From contig NC_053489.1 in the NCBI RefSeq assembly GCF_905171775.1, positions 146,174,142-146,238,141 of the forward strand: a stretch of DNA of 64,000 nt, read 5' to 3'. Below, piece after piece: positions 10,870 to 21,144 of this stretch. A program made the position numbers and the translations under genes. The notes under the pieces are model-generated. The model saw only the letters and a list, made by a program, of their open reading frames with translations. It was not told the origin of the DNA and ran no database searches. This stretch comes from Rana temporaria. Its lineage: Eukaryota > Chordata > Amphibia > Anura > Ranidae. How positions within the stretch are numbered: the stretch's first letter is position 1; each line of letters begins with the position of its first letter.

Positions 10870-11254
10870 GTTTTCAATTTCAATAAATGTTTATTGAGTT
10901 ATCAAAATTAACAAAACACACGTAAGGTATTACATCAAATAAGGTGTAATGATCTACAGAATAGGAACAACAGAGGACTTGCCAAAAAGCAAGCAGGACA
11001 AGCAGGACTTGGCATTACCATACATGTTTAGACTAGAGCATAGAGAACCAGAAAACCTAAGAAATACTAAATAAAGTTACTAAGTTGGGGGAGGTTGAAA
11101 ACTTTAGAAAAAAAAATCATACATTAGGCCATATACTCTATAGAAAAAATGTATTATGGTTGAGATTATTGATCGCATGTAGACATTCAAAGGTGAAATT
11201 GATATTTACCATATTCACAACATCGGATATGTTCGGAGACAGATTAGATTTCCA

Positions 11255-13956
11255 GGGCCAGATCCACAAAAACCTGACGTAACTTAAAAAATCCAATTTA
11301 AGTTACACTGGCTTAAAGTTTCTACCTAAGTGCCTGATCCACAAAGCACTTATCTAGAAATTTCAGGCTGTGTAACTAAAATTCCGCCGGCGCAAGGCGT
11401 TCCTATTCAAATGGGGCGAGTCCCATTTAAATGAGGCGCGCTCCCGCGGCGGCCGTACTGCGCATGCGCGTCGGCCGTACTGCGCATGCGCGAAGTTACG
11501 TTACGCCGAGTTTTGAGGATCGCGACGGCTTAAAGTTGCGTCGGGGAAAAAAAAAATGACAGCGGCATGCATTCCTGAGGGAGAACTCCATGCCAATTTT
11601 CAAAGAAAAAACCGGCATGGGTTCCCCCCCCAGGAGCATACCAGGTCCTTAGGTCTGGCATGGGTTGTAAGGAGACCCCCCCACGCCGAAAAATTGACGT
11701 AGGGGGTCCCCCTACAATCCATACCAGACCCGTATCCAAAGCACGGTACCCGGCCGGCCAGGAAGGGAGTGGGGACGAGCGAGCGCCCCCCCCCCTCCTG
11801 AGCCGTGCCAGGCCGCGTGCCCTCAACATGGGGGGGTTGGGTGCTCTGGGGCAGGGGGGCGCACTGCGGGCCCCCCCACCCCAGAGCACCCTGTCCCCAT
11901 GTTGATGAGGACAGGACCTCTTCCCGACAACCCTTGCCATTGGTTGTCGGGGTCTGCGGGCGGAGGCTTATCGGAATCTGGGAGTCCCCTTTAATAAGGG
12001 GGCCCCCAGATACCGGCCCCCCACCCTAAGTGAATGGATATGGGGTACATCGTACCCCTATCCATTCACCTGGAGGCAAAAAGTAAAAGTTAATAAACAC
12101 ACAACACAAGGCTTTTTAAAATAGTTTATTATTCTGCTCCGGACGCCCCCCCTGTCTTCGTTATTAGCTCAATTACCAGGGGGGGCTTCTTCTTCCGCTC
12201 TCCGGGGGTCTTCTTCCACTCTCCGGGGGTCTTCCGCTCTCCGGGGGGGCTTCTCCGGACTCCGGGGGGGCTTCTCCGGACTCCGGGGGGCTTCTTCCAT
12301 CTTCTCCCCTCTTCCGCTCTTGACTCGGCGAACCCCGGTTCTTCTGCAGCTCTCCGGTGCCTTCTTCTTCAGCGCTGGCTGCCTGCTATGTTTGTGTGTT
12401 AGCTCGATTTCAAACAGGCAGCCGGCGCGGTCTTCTGTGACGTCAGGGTCTTCTGGTCTTCTGTTCTTCCGATGTTGTCTCGTCGCCTGTTGTCGCTGCA
12501 ATGATAGAAGCGCGCCTTGCATCCCATTTATATAGGCATCACCGTCCCATCATGCTCCGGCAGGTACCCACGTGGTGGGTGCACGTGGGTAGGCACCCAC
12601 CACGTGGGTACCTACCGGAGCATGATGGGACGGTGATGCCTATATAAATGTGATGCAAGGCGCGCTTCCATCATTACAGCGACAACAGGCGACGAGGCAA
12701 CATCGGAAGAAAGGAAGAGAAGACCCTGACGCCACAGAAGACCGCGCCGGCTGCCTGTTTGAAATCGAGCTAACACACAAACATAGCAGGCAGCCAGCGC
12801 TGAAGAAGAAGGCACCGGAGAGCTGCAGAAGAACCGGGGTTCGCCGAGTCAAGAGCGGAAGAGGGGAGAAGATGGAAGAAGCCCCCCGGAGTCCGGAGAA
12901 GCCCCCCCGGAGTCCGGAGAAGCCCCCCCGGAGAGCGGAAGACCCCCGGAGAGTGGAAGAAGACCCCCGGAGAGCGGAAGAAGAAGCCCCCCCTGGTAAT
13001 TGAGCTAATAACGAAGACAGGGGGGGCGTCCGGAGCAGAATAATAAACTATTTTAAAAAGCCTTGTGTTGTGTGTTTATTAACTTTTACTTTTTGCCTCC
13101 AGGTGAATGGATAGGGGTACGATGTACCCCATATCCATTCACTTAGGGTGGGGGGCCGGTATCTGGGGGCCCCCTTATTAAAGGGGACTCCCAGATTCCG
13201 ATAAGCCTCCGCCCGCAGACCCCGACAACCAATGGCAAGGGTTGTCGGGAAGAGGTCCTGTCCTCATCAACATGGGGACAGGGTGCTCTGGGGTGGGGGG
13301 GCCCGCAGTGCGCCCCCCTGCCCCAGAGCACCCAACCCCCCCATGTTGAGGGCACGCGGCCTGGCACGGCTCAGGAGGGGGGGGGCGCTCGCTCGTCCCC
13401 ACTCCCTTCCTGGCCGGCCGGGTAGCGTGCTTTGGATACGGGTCTGGTATGGATTGTAGGGGGACCCCCTACGTCAATTTTTCGGCGTAGGGGGGGTCCC
13501 CTTACAACCCATACCAGACCTAAGGGCCTGGTATGCTCCTGGGGGGGAACCCATGCCGGTTTTGTTTTTTACAAATTGACGTGGAGTTCTCCCTCGGGAA
13601 AGCATACCAAATGCCGTCGCTGCAATGGGCCTTTACAAGGTGTGACTAACTTTACACTTTGTAAAACGAGCCCTAATTTTACACTTGCAAAATAACACTT
13701 ACGGCGCAAAAAAGAAGCTAGAAAGCTTTGTGGATCGCCTTAAGTGCTAATTTGCATACTAGCAACGGCATTTCGACTCGAAATGCCCCCAGCGGCGGAT
13801 GCGGTACTGCATCCTAAAATTAGGCAGTGTAAATCAATTACACATGCCGGATCTTCTGTGTAACTTTGGAAAAAGCCTTTTGAGGATCGTTTCCAAAGTT
13901 ACACACAGACTGAACAGCACTTAAGTCGGAGTATCTCTTTTGAGGATCTGGCCCCC
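11255..13956. mobile_element. Harbinger-like element (GGGCCAGATCC ends) carrying a giant palindrome
   Basis: It starts GGGCCAGATCCACAAA and ends TTTTGAGGATCTGGCCC, with CCA on both flanks. It interrupts the minus-strand LINE. The outer parts (11255-11562 and 13617-13956) are ordinary CpG-rich MITE sequence of the GGGCCAGATTC family. The 2.05 kb between them is a palindrome with different terminal motifs, so it may be a second nested insertion rather than part of the MITE. Confidence 0.7.
11563..13616. repeat. Near-perfect 2.05-kb inverted repeat (palindrome)
   Basis: Left arm 11563-12582 and right arm 12593-13616 are reverse complements with only scattered differences, separated by a 10-bp spacer (12583-12592, ACGTGGGTAG). 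Each arm holds, reading outward from the centre, a TATA box (CTATATAAA at 12640 on the right, the mirror at about 12533 on the left), an Arg/Pro/Glu-rich frame (12653-13003 plus; 12169-12522 minus) and a polyadenylation-type AATAAA about 40 bp after the frame. A single diverged copy of the same unit lies in 6851-8105. It could be two divergent transcription-like units or a foldback element; I do not recognise the frame. Confidence 0.9.
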
Positions 13957-14250
13957 AATTCCTAATAATGGTGAGACAGGCTGCAATTAGGATATGAGTT
14001 ACTACTGATCTGTGGGTATCAGGATACTGGTCAATTCCAATATTCAGTAGGGCTAAGGCAGGCTGAGGCTTATGTAATATACCTGTGCAAGTGGGAAGGA
14101 GATTAAATACCCTGGACCAGAAGCTAGTGAGACAGAACCATAGTGTATGCAAGAGGTTACCCACTTTGCAGCACTCTCGCCAACAGAAGGGGGGAGTATT
14201 GGGGGATAATTTTGCTACAGTAACTAGTATGGTGTGTAATACCAACTATT
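13957..14250 (-). pseudogene. L1 ORF2 C-terminal fragment
   Basis: Part of the LINE at 10870-16368, listed separately because it lies beyond the nested element. The minus-strand frame holds the CWRECCKVGNLLHTLWFC motif followed by FWSRVFNLL, typical of the region after the L1 reverse transcriptase. The remaining LINE 3' sequence continues on the other side of the insertion at 10870-11254. Confidence 0.75.
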
Positions 14251-15052
14251 GGTGATCTTAATCATCACTTCCTGGTGACTGATGCAGTGAGAAGGTTTAG
14301 TTAATGAGCTAAGTTATTGCATAAGGATGGTTTTTTGAAAAGGTGCATTTATCCTGTAGAGTATTGTAAAAGAGGGAAATGCCTTACTTTTTTTGTGTAG
14401 GTTGATTAAGGAAATGCCTTAAGGCAAGTGGTAGGGATATGAGGGAATGGGGTGCGTAGCTAAGAAATGTAGGATTCTCATACCAATGAAATTTTGACAC
14501 TTAGGGATACAGAACTTCTTGACTAAATCCTCTATAGAGAGAGTAACAGGTCCTTTAAGAGGAGCACTAGCTTTTCCGATTACCAAGGGCCATGAGGGGT
14601 GTGACAGTGATAGATGGAATTAAGGCTTTAAAAATTTGCAGGGGGAAGGTGACATGAATCGGAGACCTGGAGCCCAATGGGGCAGAAATGAGGTGTCTCC
14701 AAGCTCGTAGAGACACTTGTATTGGTGCAGAAAAGGATTTAGGGTCCCATGTTTTCCAAGGAATAGTCTGAGGTTAGTGGTGCGAGCCATGTTACGCTCA
14801 ATGTCCACCCATGGGGGGTGCTGTTGGAAGGAACCAGTGTTTGAGTTAGTCTAGACGAATGGTCAAGTAGTTGTCCATAACATCAGGGAAGCCTGCTCCT
14901 CCAATAGATTTGTGTTTAATTAGGCATGAGTAAGAGCATCTAGCTCTATGATCATTACAAACGTAGGATTTGGTGGATCTAGAGAGAGTTGTTAAGTACC
15001 GAGAGGGGACAGGAATGGGAAGTGACCTGAACACATAAAGAATTTGGAGAAG

Positions 15053-15054
15053 AA

Positions 15055-15094
<40 letters not shown>
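15053..15094. repeat. (ATT)n microsatellite
   Basis: Uninterrupted ATT run within the LINE remnant. Confidence 0.95.
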
Positions 15095-16371
15095 TTGATT
15101 GCCGCTAGTCTGCCACCCCATGAAAACTCATAATTGGCCATACCTTTAAGTTCATTGTCAATTTTAGAGATCAGGGGTTTATAGTGAGCAGCCACTAAGG
15201 AGGTAGTGGAGGTAGTTAAGGTGATGACTAGATACGGGATTCCACCATAGGACTACTTAAATGGAAATTGGCTTTGTAACTTACATCTTATGGAGGGTTA
15301 AACACCTAAATCTAGAATTAATGATTTGGTGGCATTAACCTTGTAATAGGATATATGGCTAATCAGGGTGAGATTTTGAAAGACCTCTGGCAAAGAAGAA
15401 GATTCAGGATTTGTCAGGAGCAGAATAATATCGTCAGCAAAAAGATTTAATTAGTGGGAGGAATTGCTAAGCTGAAAGCCAGTAATTCTGGAATTTAAAA
15501 CAGATCACCTCTACCAGAGGTTTAAAAATTAAATTAAAGATAGCATGGGATAGGGGGCAGCCATGTCTAGTGCCATTGGTGATTGAGAATGTTTTGGATA
15601 TTAGACCAGAGGCATTTACCTGTGCTAAGGGAGTGGAGTAGAGGTCCCCTGAAATCCAGATATCTCTAGAACTTTCGACAGTGGACTCTGTCATACGCCT
15701 TCTCTGCATTCACCAATAAAAGCAGAGAAGGCATTTGGGTTTTGCCAGCATGATGAATAATGTTAATAATACATCTGGTCGCGTCTGATGTTTGTCTCAC
15801 CGTGACAAACCCCATTTGGTGGTTCTGTATCAATGAGGGCAAGACACTCATCATATGTTTTGCTTGTAATTCTGCATAGATTTTCACGTCCGTGCTTAAC
15901 AATGAAATTGGACAGAAGTTGGTGGGTGTATTGGGTTGCTTGCCTGGTTTAGTGACCATTTGTGCTTTCAGCATCTCTGGGGCAGAGTGGGATGAATGTG
16001 CAGCCTTAGTAAACACGTTGTTTAGATGAGGGGTATGAGTCTGGGCAAACTATTTGTAATATTCTTTTGGCAAACTATCAGGGCCAGGGGATTTGCCTGT
16101 TGGAAGAGATTATATAGACTTGTATATGTCTGAGAAGGGGGCGTTCAGCAAGCAAAGCCTTCAATTTGGACAAGAATTCTGGATGTCAGGTAAAGAGGGT
16201 TGGGGTGTGGCTGAATCCTCATGTAAGTTATTAAGTGAATTATAGTAATTAGCGAATTCGGCCGCAATAGCCTGAGGGTCAGTGATTTTGCCTTCGGAGG
16301 CAGGATGTATAAGGTAGGGAATTCTAATTTTGGCTTGGGCGGTTTTCAACCTGTTGGCCAAAAGCTTCTTA

Positions 16372-16780
16372 GGCCATGTACACATGATAGGATAGCCAGA
16401 GGACAACAGTCTGAAGAACCATTTTCATCAGTCCAAACCGATCGTGTGTAGGCCCCATAGGTTAGTTAACCTTAGGTTAAAAAAATGAGAACTTGCATTA
16501 AAATTTAACCGATGGACAGGTGAAAACCGATCGTTAGTATGCAAAAGCATTGGTTAAAAATCCACTCATGCTCAGAATCAAGTCGACGCATGCTTGGAAG
16601 CATTGAACTTCGTTTTTTTCAGCACGTTGTTGTGTTTTACGTCACCGCGTTCTGACATGATCGTTTTTTAACCGATGGTGTGTAGGCGCGATGGACCACC
16701 AATCAGCTTCATCGGTTAACCTATGACAACAGTCCGTCGGTCCGTTCTCAATCGGATGGACTGATCGTGTGTACGCGGCA
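16372..16780. mobile_element. Harbinger-type MITE, 409 bp
   Basis: Begins GGCCATGTACACATGAT and ends ATCGTGTGTACGCGGCA, flanked by TTA on both sides (16369-16371 and 16781-16783). Same family as 9179-9596. Confidence 0.8.
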
Positions 16781-16783
16781 TTA

Positions 16784-17663
16784 AAGTATAACAACATTTT
16801 TTTCTAGCTTTGGATAGCGTGGTTAGGGATTAGAACCACTGTCAAGTTTGTACAGCTTTGTGTGCCCCTGTTAGAGTGATTTACTCTCTGTAATTGTCCT
16901 GATTGCCAGTGACACCTAGAACAAAAGTAAAAGGTATATCCAAAATTCCTTCCAGCATCTTCTAATATAGACAATTACACATGTGGCAACTGTTTATGAT
17001 GGGAATTCCCTTTCATTGGAAGTGTATCCTTTTATTTCTTCCTGGGTCTACAGGACAGGAAGGGAAGGGGAATCTCCCTAATGAGATACAAATGGCAAAA
17101 AAAACTGACAGCAGTTTTTACCTTGCCCTACTATCCAAAGCCAAAAAAAGTTATGGCTTTGGATATACTTTAAAACTCAATCAATGATTACAGCAATTTT
17201 ATAATTAAAAACTAGAAAGGCAACCTGTAATTGTACTATATGCTGCATTCCAAGCAACTTTATTTGGTAAGTTTTCTGTTACCTTTTGCAACATTAATGT
17301 AACCCAGAGCTTTTGTAGCAGACATTTTTGTGTAAATGGGCTCTTGATTAAACTGAATATTAATGGGATAAGAAGAAGCAAATCAACAACTAATTGTGTG
17401 GAAAATTGTTCTTTCCTACCTCACATTTAAAATATGCTGGCATATACAAATATTCTGCCATTGCCTTGTTTGTGACAGTCATAAGCTTGCTTACAAAATG
17501 GAGAGGCTGCCACCTACTGTACAAAATCTCTTTTCATGGTATTGCATCATTATCCATCCTTGGAATTGACATTCAATACAGTATAGAAAGAACATTTTTG
17601 TTTTGAAATAAAGATAAGGAGAGAAATGCCAACCTGCTATAACAGCTGAAAGCAGGGTAAAAT
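16784..17663. other. Unassigned stretch
   Basis: AT-rich DNA with no terminal repeats, coding frame or family I recognise. Confidence 0.45.
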
Positions 17664-17674
17664 TAGATATATAG

Positions 17675-17757
<83 letters not shown>

Positions 17758-17784
17758 CATATATATATATACATATATATATAT

Positions 17785-17819
<35 letters not shown>
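17664..17819. repeat. (TA)n microsatellite, interrupted
   Basis: About 155 bp of TA repeats with a few TG and CA substitutions. Short frames reading Ile-Tyr repeats across it are artefacts. Confidence 0.95.
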
Positions 17820-17823
<4 letters not shown>

Positions 17824-18117
17824 CATTAACTATGTATTTCATGGGTAACATGATTATGAGTGGAATCTCTACTATATATTTTCAAAATTTCTGTTATTCA
17901 TAGACTTGGGATATATCCTAACATTTTTATGTGTTTATAGTTACAAGGATAGAATTCTGAGAAAAAAGAACTTACATGACCGAGGCTAAAGAGAAGTACT
18001 GAATGGGTAAATGTAGAAAGAGTCGTTCTCAGAAACAGAGCATAGGAATTTCATATATTTGGGGGTCTATTCATCAATGTTTTCCATTATCATTTGTACA
18101 ACTTCCCTCAAAGACTA

Positions 18118-18526
18118 ATGCCCTGTACACACGATCGGTTCATCCGATGAAAACGGTCTGATGGATTTTTTCATCAGATATCCAATGAAGTTGACTTTCA
18201 TCAGTCTTGCCTACACACCATCAGTTAAAAAAACGATCGTGTCTGAACGCAGTGACGTAAAACACAACGACGAGCTGAGAAAAATTAAGTTCAATGCTTC
18301 CGAGTATGCGTCGACTTGATTCTGAGCATGCGTTGATTTTTAACCGATGGATTTCCCCACAGACGATCATTTTTTTCTATCGTTTTTTTAACCATCAGAT
18401 AATTTTAAAAACAGGTTCTAAGTTTTTTCACCAATGGGAAAAAAAACAATGGGGCCCACACATGATCGGTTCGTCCGATGAAAACGGACCATTTTCATCA
18501 GACCAACCAAAATAAATTGTTCTAAA
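18118..18526. mobile_element. Harbinger-type MITE, rearranged copy
   Basis: Starts TGCCCTGTACACACGATCGG after TAA. The interior is the reverse complement of the 9179-9596 family (TTCAATGCTTCCGAGTATGC). The right end reads ACATGATCGGTTCGTCCGAT in direct rather than inverted orientation, so the right terminus is rearranged or truncated. Confidence 0.6.
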
Positions 18527-18960
18527 TTAATCTTATTTAAAAATGCATGAATCTTGGGTAAATATTGGGTGAATCCTATTGCTAGACTTATCTATGCTAT
18601 TATCATATTTGTTTTGCAATGACCATTAGATTACCCCTAATTTTTCTTTTTAGCTTTACACCATGAACATTTGGTTTATGTATGAAATGACTTCAGATAT
18701 CTCTATGTTTCAATTAAAGTAACTATATTTGTTCAATACAGGGAGGCAAACATATATGAAACGACTTACAAGAGTTCATGTAGCCTCTGCATACTGAAAA
18801 GAATCCAAATTTTCATAAATTTACTCCTTTGTGTGTTTTTGTTTAGCACCAAGTTCTGTGTGGTAAGTAGAATTGTAATAAGCAGTATGACTGGTTATAT
18901 ATGGGAATTTTGGAAAGGACCACTTGCATCTCTAAAATTATCCATGTTTGAAACTGTCTC
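18527..18960. other. Unassigned stretch
   Basis: AT-rich sequence between two MITEs; nothing recognised. Confidence 0.45.
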
Positions 18961-18963
18961 TAA

Positions 18964-19385
18964 TGCTGCGTACACGCGATCTTTTTTCGGCATGAAAAAA
19001 ACGACTTTTTTAAAAACGTCATTTAAAATGATCGTGTGTGGGCTTCACATCGTTTTTCGGCTTCTGAAAAACAAAAACAAAAAAATTCGAACATGCTGCA
19101 TTTTTTCACGTCATTTTTTAAAATGACGTTTTTCGTGTTGTTAAAAATGATTGTGTGTGGGCAAAACCGACGTTTTAAACCCGCGCATGCCCAGAAGCAA
19201 GTTATGATACGGGAGCGCTCGTTCTGGTAAAACTACCATTCATAATGGAGTAAGCACATTCATTACGCTGTAACAGACAAAAAAGCGCAAATCGTCTTTT
19301 ACTAACAAGGAATCAGCTAAAAGCAGCCCAAAGGCGAATAGAACTTCCCCTTTAGAGTGCCGTCGTATGTGTTGTACGTCTATGG
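18964..19385. mobile_element. Truncated MITE related to the Harbinger at 30901-39247
   Basis: Left end TGCTGCGTACACGCGATC follows TAA. The interior (GAGCGCTCGTTCTGGTAAAA and the block around 19260-19380) is the reverse complement of 22190-22380. The right terminus is missing, so this is a truncated copy of the 22060-22622 family. Confidence 0.68.
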
Positions 19386-19687
19386 AAACATGCATATTTA
19401 TGTGCTTCACTTCAGGACATTTAAAGACATTTTGTCTTTAAAAAAGTTTCCTGTGGTAGTTTGTATTTGAACCATAATTCTCAAAAGGAAACATGTTGCA
19501 AACTTGACAAATATAGATAACGTCTTTGACAACCTTTTAAAAATAGCAACACGGTTCTGCAAAATATTTGAATAGACTTCGAGAGGGTCTACCAATATTC
19601 TTCTGTCATCTGAAGTACGGTAATTACTTAAATGTGAAGTAGGCCTAGCCGACTTATCAAAAGCACCATACTCAAAATAGCCTAAAC

Positions 19688-20312
19688 TTAAAGAGGATGT
19701 CCGCTGAAAAAAATATATTAAAAGCCAGCAGCTGCAAATACTGCAGCTGCTGACTTTTAATATTAGGACACTTACCTGTCCTGGAGTCCAGCGCCGTCCG
19801 CAGCAGAGGATGAGCGATCGCTCGTCACTCTGCTGCTCCCCCCCCCCCCGACATCCTCGGTGAGGGAACCAGGAAGTGAAGCGCTCCGGCTTCACTGCCC
19901 GATTCTTTAGACAGGTATCTGCACCCCCCTCCCCCTGAAAGGTGTCAAATGTAACACCGGAGGGGGGAGGGTTCCGATCAGCGGGAGTTCCACTTTAGGG
20001 TTGAGCTCCGCTTTAATTTAAAGTGCTACTAAAGCTAAAAACTTTCCTTGCTTTAAGGTAAAAAACATTTTGTAGCTCTCTTTCCTTCCCCTTCCCTGTG
20101 TGAATGGGAAGAGTGGGGAGAAGAGTTCCAGTGCTGTGCATGGGTGCATCTTTTCTCCCCCTCTCTTTCTCTGCACACGGAGACTCATACGGAAGAAGAA
20201 GCCATTGGTTCAAATGGATTAAGGAGGAAGTGGGCAGGGCTATGTCCCACTGTTTGTGTGTCTATGGGGTTAAAAAATAAATTTTATTTTTAAAATGTAG
20301 TTACCTCTTTAA
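19688..20312. mobile_element. Two adjacent TTAA-flanked short elements
   Basis: The first (19692-20012) lies between TTAA at 19688-19691 and 20013-20016 and has a long inner repeat around CAGCAGCTGC. The second (about 20022-20308) is bounded by TTAAAG-type ends, the right TTAA being at 20309-20312. A TTAA target is the signature of piggyBac-type insertion, but the termini are degenerate, so class assignment is tentative. Confidence 0.42.
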
Positions 20313-20746
20313 ATCAGCAGAATATATGAAAGGAAAATAATACACATGATCTGAAACTGAAAGTGTTGTCAAAAATTTCAAGAAACAATTTGAATTGCTC
20401 ACCTACTGCACTGCCCATGTTTTACATGTACAGTATATATTTTCCAGATTGACATTTATGCTATTTTTTAATTAGTGAAGGGATACTCACTGTAGAGCTA
20501 CAAACAGTGCAAAGCTATAAACAGATGTCTAGTAATGAGGTGTGCTTGAAGAGACTTTTCATAAATTGAACCAATTAACACTTTGAGCAATGTCATGCAG
20601 TCACACCACCTATGTAATTATTTTAATTATCCACATGTGATTTGTGATAATAATAACTCTAAAACCAAGTTATTTCCTATTATAATGTAAATTTGTTTAA
20701 GCCTGAACTGTACACATCTTACATGGATTAAAATACATTTCTGTTG
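20313..20746. other. Unassigned stretch
   Basis: About 430 bp of AT-rich DNA without recognisable structure. Confidence 0.45.
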
Positions 20747-21127
20747 TGTGAGTTACATTCCAAGTGATTGCTGGAGCATAGTAGAGGCTGTGTAGAGATA
20801 CAGGTGTCACAAATGTACACTTTTAAGGCACAAGGGCACACTGAGGTACAAGCAACAGTGGCAGAGGAACAACAACTTTGGCAGATGAACATCAACACTA
20901 GCAGTGGGGAAAGGCATGGGCGGCACTGGTATGATTCAGCAGCAGGCTGTATTGGCTTATGTACAGTGGCACATTGTTTGAATTCTGAGACATCATTTAA
21001 AGCTGCCACCAATTAGGTGGCCACAGTGCTGATTGGGAGAGTTGTTTTCTGATTGACTTGGGTGCCAGCAATCTGGTGCTCTGGAGAAGAGACCAATAAT
21101 TTGATCCCAGGAGAGGTGAGTGTTACA
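20747..21127 (-). mobile_element. 3' LTR of decayed gypsy element
   Basis: On the minus strand a polypurine tract (AAAAGGGGAGGGGGTAA, 21128-21144) is followed at once by TGTAACACTCACC, the expected PPT/LTR junction. The LTR probably ends near 20747 (minus strand CTCACACA), giving about 380 bp. The far boundary is approximate and no second LTR was found upstream of the pol remnant. Confidence 0.6.
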
Positions 21128-21144
21128 TTACCCCCTCCCCTTTT

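Larger units (their letters stand above)
10870..16368 (-). pseudogene. L1-clade LINE ORF2 remnant
   Basis: On the minus strand, fragments appear in the correct order. 16161-16368 is the linker before the reverse transcriptase (KLLANRLKTAQAKIRIPYLI). 15666-16016 holds fingers and palm (TNFCPISLLS, then LLLVNAEKAYDRV). 15467-15640 has NGTRHGCPLSHAIFNLIF. Around 15430 is FADDIILLLT with the catalytic DD. 13960-14245 holds the C-terminal Cys/His-rich part (FCWRECCKVGNLLHTLWFC). The 3' end is near 10880, with CAATAAACATTTATTG. Many stops and frameshifts show long decay. A 2.7-kb element at 11255-13956 splits it, and a MITE abuts its 5' end. Confidence 0.85.

Noticed and set aside
12169..13003. Two 117-codon Arg/Pro/Glu-rich frames as a mirrored gene pair
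   Set aside because: Each ATG lies almost at its TATA motif, so it would not be in the transcript. The frames show no known domain, and their similarity follows from the palindrome.
17491..17790. Ile/Tyr repeat frames (also near 4911-5372 and 42668-42979)
   Set aside because: Translations of TA microsatellites.
19407..19895. 162-codon minus-strand frame
   Set aside because: It runs through a TTAA-type element and its flank, with no domain; chance frame.
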